A model generated the notes under the pieces. It was given only the letters and a program-made list of their open reading frames with translations, did no database searches and was not told the origin of the DNA. A program made the translations under genes and the position numbers. A stretch of 12,276 nucleotides of DNA from Akkermansiaceae bacterium. GTDB taxonomy: Bacteria; Verrucomicrobiota; Verrucomicrobiia; Verrucomicrobiales; Akkermansiaceae. Within the stretch, counting starts at the first letter, position 1; each line of letters begins with the position of its first letter. The DNA is taken from NCBI GenBank assembly GCA_025457805.1, contig JALOTR010000018.1, positions 1 to 12,276 of the forward strand, given 5' to 3'. Positions 6,682 to 12,276 of this stretch are shown piece by piece.

Positions 6682-9600
6682 GAGGTGGTGATCAGGGTGA
6701 CGGGACCGAAAAGGCCGGAGGGTGTTTGTTTCACAAACGCATACGGTGTGGGGATGCCCACGCTGTAATGGTTGGCAAGGGTGTTGGCGACGGTGATGGA
6801 AAGAGTGTTGCAGCCGGGTTGGAGAAAGGGTGTCAGGTCACAGCGCCAGGGTGGCGTCACCAAGGTGGCGGCGCTTTGCCCGTTCACGCGGACCTCTGCG
6901 GTGGCAGCCACGGTTCCGAGATCCAGATGGATGGACTGCCCGGGAAGAAGTTCTGTTAGATATGCATTCCTCTTGTATTCCACCGCTCCCGAGTAGGTCG
7001 CTAGGCCTTGGGCGCACCAGTCGCCCGCATGGATGACGCCGATCCCGCAGGTGAAGGAAACGGGCTCCGGCAGCGCGTCGCCCGCGTGCGAGTCCGCCGG
7101 TGCTTCCACGCGGATCGCGACTGCTTGCTGTTCCGCTGCGGAAGATTCGATCACGGCCCGATACCGAATGCACCCGCCCGGCATCGAAGCAAGGGGCGTG
7201 GCAAAGATTTCCTCTCCACCCACCCAGAGGCGGGCAGGGCCGCGGGTGACGAAACTCAACTCACGCAGGCCGGGCGGGCTCATGCACCGGAAGCGGATGG
7301 CGCGTCGTCCGGCACCCGCCAGAAGACATGGCTGCGGCGCGGCGTCATCGGTGAACCAGCGGAGTGCAAGTGTGCCTGCATCGGGCGGCGATGGATCGAA
7401 TGCGACAAACGCCCGCGTCCGCTGTCCGTCCGGCTGGACCAACTTGATCCAAAGATCGTTTGCTCCCTCGCGGAGTTTCACCCGCGTCGTCACTTCATCA
7501 CAATGATAGTGAGGGATGTTCCATGGCGAATGGATGCCCGGAGTCATGCTGCCCGTTTGGCTCACCACGGATTCCCCATTGAGCCAAACCTGATAGATGC
7601 AACGGGCGCCAGTGACCAATGTGTGCTCGCCGGCAACCCGAACCACGACCTTTGCCCGCAGATACCAGACCGTGCCGACCGTGTCCGAGTGGAAATCCAG
7701 ATATTCATCCGGGACGCTTCCCTTGAGTCCGTGAGGCCCGCTGAGCCAATCGGTTAGATGTGGATCCTTCTCGATTCCCCAGCGGCGGGAAATGACATAG
7801 GGCCGCCAGTCCGCGTGATTGCCGCCTGCCATGAGGGACGCCTCGATCGCCGCAAAATCGGAATCCGGTGAAAAGGGTCCGCTGCTTTCGAGTCGGGGTC
7901 CGAAGGAAAACGTGGTCTCAGGCCATGACGAGTCATCGAAGTCCGGACGCACCCAATCGCCATCCTCCACAGTCTCGTCGTGATATCGAAAACGTCTCGC
8001 CTGCGGACCGAGGATTTCCGGCGTCGCAGGCAGACTGAAATCGCCGTGGCGGTTGTCGAGTGCCGGATGGACGAGCGACTCCCAAGGTCCATCAAGAACC
8101 TGAGTGCGGATGATTTCCGGTGTTGCACGATCCGGTGTTTCCTTCAAGCGACGCTCGGATGTGCTCACGAAGATTCGGGCCTCTCGGGCGGCGAGATCCA
8201 CTGTCAGATCATTCGAGTTAGAGTAGGGGCTGATTTCCGCATTCCATGCATTCCAGTGATCGTATCCGGCCTCGCCTCTGAAATGGACTTTTGCTCTAAC
8301 TGACCCGCCGGACGGGTTGAAAACATAATACAAGTCACGGTCTCCGAGATGCCGATGGAGGACTTGCAAGGGCACGCTCGTGGTGACGTCGCGTTCGATG
8401 AACCCGTTGATTGTCTCCAGCACGGCGGGATAGGCGCTACGGATGAACATCGCCATACCACCGCCGGGATGGGACTTGGCATGTTCAACCGAGTCATCCG
8501 GCGAGCCGAAGATTTGATCTAACAGAAATCGGAGATTCGGATCATCACGGCCCAGTTCATCACTGGCGGAAGGCAGACATCCGAAGGCGATGACAAATCC
8601 GCCGGGGTGCACAAATTCGAGCGCATTGCGGATCAAGCTCATCCGCACGGCCTTCATGGCGGGGAAAACCAAAACGCGGTATTCGGCATCCGCCACTTTC
8701 AGCAACGCATTGCCTGGTTCGGCCTTGGCGAGGGATTCAAAGTCGATGAAGTCAAAGTCGCAGGCATGATCGAAGAGATGCTTGCCGAGACCGAATGCGG
8801 TTTCCTCCGGCCGGGGTGGGCTGATTCCGTCGTTGCCGATGGGCTCGTTTTCCACGTGGGCGACCACACTGGAAAGTGCGGGATCCGCTGGCTCCGCCTC
8901 GAGTGCGGCGATCGGATAGACAATCGCCACATCGCAGCGGTGAACGCCCTGCGAGAGCAAGCAACAGGTGCGGGTGAGGTAATCATTCAGAGTGGCGCTG
9001 TGTTGCCAATACGGTTGGCGGAAGTGAAAATCCGGCGGAGCCCACTCCCACCAACCGCCGCGCGTGGAGTAGTAGAGGCCGTGGAGGTTCACAACCGTCG
9101 CGCCACATGCGAAGTCCTCGTTGATCGCTGCGACGACATCGGCCGGTGTGGTTCCCCAACCGCTGGAGTGGAAGGCTTCCACCCATACCCGCGGCCGCTG
9201 ATAGAGATGGGCGATCGAACTGTTTACCTTGAGCCCTTTGAAGGAGCGGGCACCATCCAGTTTCGGATCATCACAACCGGGTGCGGAGAACCATCGCATC
9301 GTTCGGAAATAGTCGGCATAGTAAGCACGACCTTCCGCGATGCGGCCGCGGCCGCAGTTATCATGGCCGAAAAGAATGCCGCGCTCCTCATGCCAGCGGA
9401 ACACGGGTTCGAAGAAGCGCTCCGAGATGAGGTTGGAAACGAGGTCTGAGTAATCGAGGCGGAATTTCTCGGTGATCGGGCCAAGATCATGCCACAGTGC
9501 GGGGAGAAAGGGACCTGCATCGTATCCTGCGCGCCGCCGGAACTCGGCCAGCAACTCGCCGGACCAGAATGGCATGCGGCCGCCGAAATCCAGTTCGTCC

Positions 9601-10352
9601 TGAAAGAAGAGATCGAGGGTGATTCCAAGTTCGTCTCCGCACTCCCGTTCGAATGGAGAGAAAAATCGTTCAATGACCTTGCGAGCCGCCTCCGGGTGCA
9701 GCGGATCGAACGGAGATTTTCTAACAAAAACCAATGCGACCAGCCACTCGCCGGGTGGTGCTTGCCACTGCAGGTTTCCGCCTCTTACTGACGAGGACAA
9801 GTCCACCGCCGCCGACGCTTCGGCCATTTCATCACGCAGCGGATAGGCCCAGGCACCGATGGCATGGCAATCGGGTACGACGGAAAGATTCACCGGTTTT
9901 CCCTTGGTTTCCCGTGCTGTGACACAACTCAACTGACCGCCCTGCATCCCGGGAGTTTCGTTGCCGATTGCCGTGAGAACCGGTTCCATCAGGTTGTAAT
10001 CCTGGAAACCCACAGTCATCCCGCGCTCGCGGCAGGCAGCGAGGAACCAACGGAAAAAATCCCACCACTCGGGCGAGAACAGGGCGGGATCGCCCAAATC
10101 GCAAGTGCCGTCCGGCAAGTGGGGATAGCTGACCACGGTGCGCCTCACACCCTGACTGCAAAGCTGGTCCAGTTGCCAGGTCACCCGCGCCCGATCCAAG
10201 CGGTCTCCCACCCACCAATAAAACGGGACCGGCCCATACTCGGCAGGCGGTTGCTGGAATCGGTCTTGCAGGGAAATGCCGGTCATGGTCGCGTCCCGGG
10301 CTTCCGACCGCGGACGTGACAACTGCATGGGAAATCCGAAATCACGAAGCAC
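6678..10352 (-). CDS. Large GH106-like glycoside hydrolase (putative alpha-L-rhamnosidase), no signal peptide
   Basis: 1224-residue protein from GTG 10352. In-frame ATGs at 10328 (residue 9) and 10286 (residue 23) are also possible; none has a good ribosome-binding site, and the conserved fold starts only at about residue 40 (YGPVPFYWWVGD). The N-terminal half follows the GH106 catalytic-region plan: FYWWVGD...LDQLCSQGVR, FFQDELDFGG (E253), GHDNCGRG, VWVEAFHSSGWG (E392), and an FACGATVVNLHGLYY then YLTRTCCLLSQGVHRCDVAIVYP segment. E253 and E392 are candidate catalytic acid and base by analogy with the two glutamates of GH106. The second half contains beta-sandwich modules, one around residues 890-1000 and a GH2-N-like galactose-binding fold at the C-terminus (LDLGTVAATAEVRVNGQ ... 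TPFLQPGCNTLSI). No start gives a signal peptide or a membrane helix, so the enzyme is probably cytoplasmic, acting on glycosides imported by the GPH symporter. Its stop overlaps the ATG of the GH29-like gene. A 19-bp palindrome lies 50-68 bp upstream of the GTG. Confidence 0.78.
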   Translation of the reverse strand: MLRDFGFPMQLSRPRSEARDATMTGISLQDRFQQPPAEYGPVPFYWWVGDRLDRARVTWQLDQLCSQGVRRTVVSYPHLPDGTCDLGDPALFSPEWWDFFRWFLAACRERGMTVGFQDYNLMEPVLTAIGNETPGMQGGQLSCVTARETKGKPVNLSVVPDCHAIGAWAYPLRDEMAEASAAVDLSSSVRGGNLQWQAPPGEWLVALVFVRKSPFDPLHPEAARKVIERFFSPFERECGDELGITLDLFFQDELDFGGRMPFWSGELLAEFRRRAGYDAGPFLPALWHDLGPITEKFRLDYSDLVSNLISERFFEPVFRWHEERGILFGHDNCGRGRIAEGRAYYADYFRTMRWFSAPGCDDPKLDGARSFKGLKVNSSIAHLYQRPRVWVEAFHSSGWGTTPADVVAAINEDFACGATVVNLHGLYYSTRGGWWEWAPPDFHFRQPYWQHSATLNDYLTRTCCLLSQGVHRCDVAIVYPIAALEAEPADPALSSVVAHVENEPIGNDGISPPRPEETAFGLGKHLFDHACDFDFIDFESLAKAEPGNALLKVADAEYRVLVFPAMKAVRMSLIRNALEFVHPGGFVIAFGCLPSASDELGRDDPNLRFLLDQIFGSPDDSVEHAKSHPGGGMAMFIRSAYPAVLETINGFIERDVTTSVPLQVLHRHLGDRDLYYVFNPSGGSVRAKVHFRGEAGYDHWNAWNAEISPYSNSNDLTVDLAAREARIFVSTSERRLKETPDRATPEIIRTQVLDGPWESLVHPALDNRHGDFSLPATPEILGPQARRFRYHDETVEDGDWVRPDFDDSSWPETTFSFGPRLESSGPFSPDSDFAAIEASLMAGGNHADWRPYVISRRWGIEKDPHLTDWLSGPHGLKGSVPDEYLDFHSDTVGTVWYLRAKVVVRVAGEHTLVTGARCIYQVWLNGESVVSQTGSMTPGIHSPWNIPHYHCDEVTTRVKLREGANDLWIKLVQPDGQRTRAFVAFDPSPPDAGTLALRWFTDDAAPQPCLLAGAGRRAIRFRCMSPPGLRELSFVTRGPARLWVGGEEIFATPLASMPGGCIRYRAVIESSAAEQQAVAIRVEAPADSHAGDALPEPVSFTCGIGVIHAGDWCAQGLATYSGAVEYKRNAYLTELLPGQSIHLDLGTVAATAEVRVNGQSAATLVTPPWRCDLTPFLQPGCNTLSITVANTLANHYSVGIPTPYAFVKQTPSGLFGPVTLITTS

Positions 10353-10401
10353 CTTGGGGATGGTGGCAGTTTACCCCTCCCATTGCCATGGACGAATCTC
10401 C

Positions 10402-10420
10402 GGAAAAATTGTATTTTTCC
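10402..10420. promoter_or_regulatory. Perfect 19-bp palindrome upstream of the GH106-like gene, candidate operator
   Basis: GGAAAAAT (10402-10409), three bases (TGT), then ATTTTTCC (10413-10420): 8-bp arms with no mismatch, in the 113-bp gap between the redox fusion and the GH106-like gene. On the minus strand its centre contains TACAAT (10413-10408), a good match to a sigma70-type -10 box, but I see no -35 at normal spacing. It could be an operator overlapping a promoter for the hydrolase-symporter-kinase genes, or a hairpin in a read-through mRNA. It is not a classical intrinsic terminator for the fusion gene, because the stem is AT-rich and no T-run follows on the minus strand. Confidence 0.45.
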
Positions 10421-10465
10421 AACAAGCTGGCGATTGGCAAGTGCGCGGATTCGGAGGGGGCTTTG

Positions 10466-12276
10466 TTAGAATTCATCGAAGGTGATCTGCGAGTCTGCAA
10501 CGCCGAGGTCACGGAGCATCTTTTGGCATGCCTTCATCATTTGCGGCGGACCGCAGAGGTAGAATTCGATCGCTTTGGGATGCGGGTGGTTTTTCAGGTA
10601 ATGCTCGAATACCACCTCATGGATGAATCCGGTGCGACCCTTCCACCCGTCTTCATCGAGCGGTGAGGAAAGCGCGGGATGATAGGAGAAATTCGGGAAT
10701 CGTTGAGCGATGGATTCGAAGTGATCCTGATAGAACAACTCCTGTCGCGAGCGGGCACCATACCAGAAGGAAACCTTGCGCGAGGTCTTTTGTGTTTCGA
10801 ACAGGTGGGTGATGTGCGAGCGCAGCGGGGCCATGCCGGAGCCACCGCCGATGTAAACCATTTCCTTCTGGGTCGGGCGGATGTGGAAATCGCCGAAGGG
10901 GCCGACTGCCGCGACGGCATCGCCGGGGCGCAGTGCGAACATCCAGGCCGAGCCGACGCCGGGCGGGCAGTCCTGACCGGGTGGCGGCGTGGCGATGCGG
11001 ACGTTGAGGCGCAGCAGCGATTCCGAGCCGGGATCGGAGGCGAGCGAGTAGTTGTTGAGCTTGCCGCTCTCGGAGTTGCGGGCGACGAGTTCGTTCACAT
11101 GCTGGGTGCGCCAGACTGTGAGAAAGGGCTCGGGGATGTCGAGAGAGCTGAACTGGATTTCACCATAAGCAGGGATTTCAAACTGGAGGTAATCGCCGGG
11201 TTGGAAGGCGACCTTTGACTCAGGCTCCAGCACGATCTCGCGAATGAAGGTGGCCACGCTGCGGACTTCGCGCACCTTGAGGCGGAGGCTTTCCTGCGGT
11301 CGGGCTCCCGCGCCGCCGGGCTTGGTGACGCAGAGGAAGAGGCGGCCGCTGCGGGCTTCGACCGGATAGGTGGCGAGGCCGCGGCAGATCGGCGCGCGGG
11401 CGGGCGAGCCGTCTGTTAGATGGAAACGGCCATTGTGTTTAGGGCACTCGATGGTGCCGGCGATGACGAGGCCGTCGGCAAGATGATTGTTGCCGTGGGT
11501 GCAGATGCCATCGGTGGCGTAGAGTTTGCCATCGTGATCGCGGATCACCGCGAAGGTCCTGCGTCCGTGGTCGAAGCGGATCACATCGCCCTTGGGCAGG
11601 TCGTTTTCACCGCCGACTTCGACCCATCCGTGAGCATCGGGTTTGGCATCGGAAATGCGGCCACCTCCAGCGGGTTGTTCCTGCGCTGGCGGCAGGGTAC
11701 GTTTCACATGATAGGCCGGGTCCTTGACCTGGCGGAGGACGGCGGGCAGGAGTTCTTTCCAAGCGGAAAAGATGGAGCGGTAGGGTGGCGGGCAGTCTTG
11801 ACGGATCGTTTCATGCAGCTTCGGCAGCGCGTGGTAGGGGACCAGCGGGAACATGTGGTGCTCCACGTGATAGTTCATGTTCCAATAGATGAAGCGGCTG
11901 ATCGGGTTCATATAAACCGTGCGGCAGTTGAGGCGGTGGTCGAGCACGTTCTCCGCAAGGCCGGCGTGTTGGGTCGTGTTGTGCACGATCATCAACCAGG
12001 TGCCGAAGAAGTTGGGCAGGGTGAAAAGGAAGATGGGAATCCAACTCTGGAGTGCGATGGCGGACGCAATCACCGTGAGATGCAGGGCAAGGCAGATGCG
12101 GGCGTTGCGATGGATTTTCGAATACTCACTTTCCGGGATATATGTCTTTTCCGCATCGGTCATGCGGCCAAAGGAATGGCGGAGGAGGCTGGGGAAATAG
12201 CCGAGGTATCCGCCGATGTTGAATACGCTGAGGGCGAGCCCCTTCAGATCGGGCGGGCGCGGGATCTGGATCTCGG
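10466..12276 (-). CDS. Desaturase/hydroxylase - Rieske ferredoxin - NqrF-type reductase fusion (5' end missing)
   Basis: The frame is open from the window edge (12276) to TAA at 10468-10466; 602 residues are visible and the N-terminus is cut. An internal ATG at 12163 is not the start, because 37 in-frame codons precede it without a stop. Numbering here counts that Met as 1. Part 1 (to ~155): membrane di-iron desaturase/hydroxylase with histidine boxes HNTTQH (61-66) and NYHVEHH (98-103), plus H111 and H117, and hydrophobic segments at about 22-60; it resembles MocD. Part 2 (180-280): Rieske [2Fe-2S] domain with C221-x-H223 and C240-x2-H243; its VIRFDHG..TFAV and C-P-K-H-N-G-R-F segments resemble the MocE ferredoxin. 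Part 3 (~290-565): FAD/NAD(P)H reductase resembling the C-terminal part of Na+-NQR subunit F, with LNVRIATPPPG, GGGSGMAPLRSH (439-450), SFWYGARS and YLCGPPQMM (535-543). The polypeptide thus appears to hold a complete electron chain from NAD(P)H to a di-iron oxygenase. The linker at 156-178 is rich in Pro, Gly and Ala. It lies upstream of the sugar genes on the same strand. The substrate is not evident. Confidence 0.88.
   Translation of the reverse strand, partial: EIQIPRPPDLKGLALSVFNIGGYLGYFPSLLRHSFGRMTDAEKTYIPESEYSKIHRNARICLALHLTVIASAIALQSWIPIFLFTLPNFFGTWLMIVHNTTQHAGLAENVLDHRLNCRTVYMNPISRFIYWNMNYHVEHHMFPLVPYHALPKLHETIRQDCPPPYRSIFSAWKELLPAVLRQVKDPAYHVKRTLPPAQEQPAGGGRISDAKPDAHGWVEVGGENDLPKGDVIRFDHGRRTFAVIRDHDGKLYATDGICTHGNNHLADGLVIAGTIECPKHNGRFHLTDGSPARAPICRGLATYPVEARSGRLFLCVTKPGGAGARPQESLRLKVREVRSVATFIREIVLEPESKVAFQPGDYLQFEIPAYGEIQFSSLDIPEPFLTVWRTQHVNELVARNSESGKLNNYSLASDPGSESLLRLNVRIATPPPGQDCPPGVGSAWMFALRPGDAVAAVGPFGDFHIRPTQKEMVYIGGGSGMAPLRSHITHLFETQKTSRKVSFWYGARSRQELFYQDHFESIAQRFPNFSYHPALSSPLDEDGWKGRTGFIHEVVFEHYLKNHPHPKAIEFYLCGPPQMMKACQKMLRDLGVADSQITFDEF

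Larger units (their letters stand above)
2582..11420. repeat. Dispersed over-represented motif GTTAGA/TCTAAC (extended CTGTTAGA)
   Basis: Ten copies, as GTTAGA on the plus strand at 2584, 4214, 6955, 7753, 8217, 10465 and 11415, and as TCTAAC on the plus strand at 8295, 8518 and 9720 (first bases). Five extend to CTGTTAGA or its complement (2582, 4212, 6953, 8518, 11413). Only three other TTAG/CTAA tetramers occur in the whole window (near 1988, 3214 and 11437). Copies fall in several codon phases: CTA-ACA, TCT-AAC, GTT-AGA, and one that includes the TAA stop of the fusion gene. The bias is therefore at the DNA level, not in the protein. Function is unknown. The counts were made by eye. Confidence 0.5.

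Noticed and set aside
7008..7757. Plus-strand open frame of 249 codons opposite the GH106-like C-terminal half
   Set aside because: Shadow frame with Arg/Pro/Gly-rich sequence; the opposite strand encodes recognisable beta-sandwich modules.
8607..9449. Long plus-strand open frame of 280 codons opposite the GH106-like gene
   Set aside because: It lies wholly antisense to a well-supported coding region, its translation has no recognisable domain, and it is explained by the codon bias of the opposite strand.
10466..12163. Treating ATG 12163 as the true start of the redox fusion
   Set aside because: The frame remains open for 37 more codons to the window edge, and starting there would remove the first part of the desaturase domain.
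1..12276. Search for tRNA, rRNA, CRISPR arrays, insertion sequences and attachment sites
   Set aside because: No regularly spaced repeats, transposase-like frames, terminal inverted repeats or tRNA-like folds were seen by eye.

Overview
The window is a compact, moderately GC-rich bacterial segment dominated by one long run of minus-strand genes for carbohydrate use. The mix of a secreted autotransporter-repeat protein, a secreted GH29-like enzyme, a GH106-like enzyme, a GPH-type sugar symporter, a kinase with OB-like sensor repeats, and weak or absent Shine-Dalgarno sequences suggests a Verrucomicrobiota-type genome. That placement is inference; no rRNA or other marker gene is present.

Layout, left to right: (1) 1-603, minus strand: the 5' part of a secreted protein with an autotransporter-associated beta-strand repeat, cut by the window edge. 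(2) 604-848: a regulatory intergenic region with two adjacent perfect palindromes just upstream of that gene. (3) 849-1499, plus strand: a NarL/FixJ-type response regulator. (4) 3683-1533, minus strand: a membrane sensor histidine kinase (HisKA_3 class) with four OB-like repeats in its predicted periplasmic part, convergent with the response regulator. (5) 5217-3715, minus: a GPH-family sugar:cation symporter, 31 bp before the kinase. (6) 6681-5329, minus: a secreted GH29-like hydrolase. (7) 10352-6678, minus: a very large GH106-like (alpha-L-rhamnosidase-type) hydrolase without a signal peptide, whose stop overlaps the next start (ATGA). (8) 10353-10465: a gap with a perfect 19-bp palindrome. 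(9) 12276-10466, minus, truncated at its 5' end: a three-part redox fusion of a membrane di-iron desaturase/hydroxylase (MocD-like), a Rieske ferredoxin (MocE-like) and an NqrF-type FAD/NAD(P)H reductase.

Proposed logic: the GH29-like enzyme acts outside the cytoplasm, the GPH protein imports a released sugar or glycoside, the GH106-like enzyme works inside the cell, and the two-component pair senses the substrate or its products. The rhizobial mocDEF genes, the closest functional parallel I know to the fusion, are linked to use of an O-methylated inositol amine. A testable idea is therefore that this locus uses O-methylated deoxy-sugars (such as methyl-rhamnose or methyl-fucose) and that the fusion is a single-chain O-demethylase. 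The substrate is inference.

A separate DNA-level signal: TTAG/CTAA occurs 13 times in the window by my count, and 10 of these lie within GTTAGA/TCTAAC, in different codon phases and on both strands.
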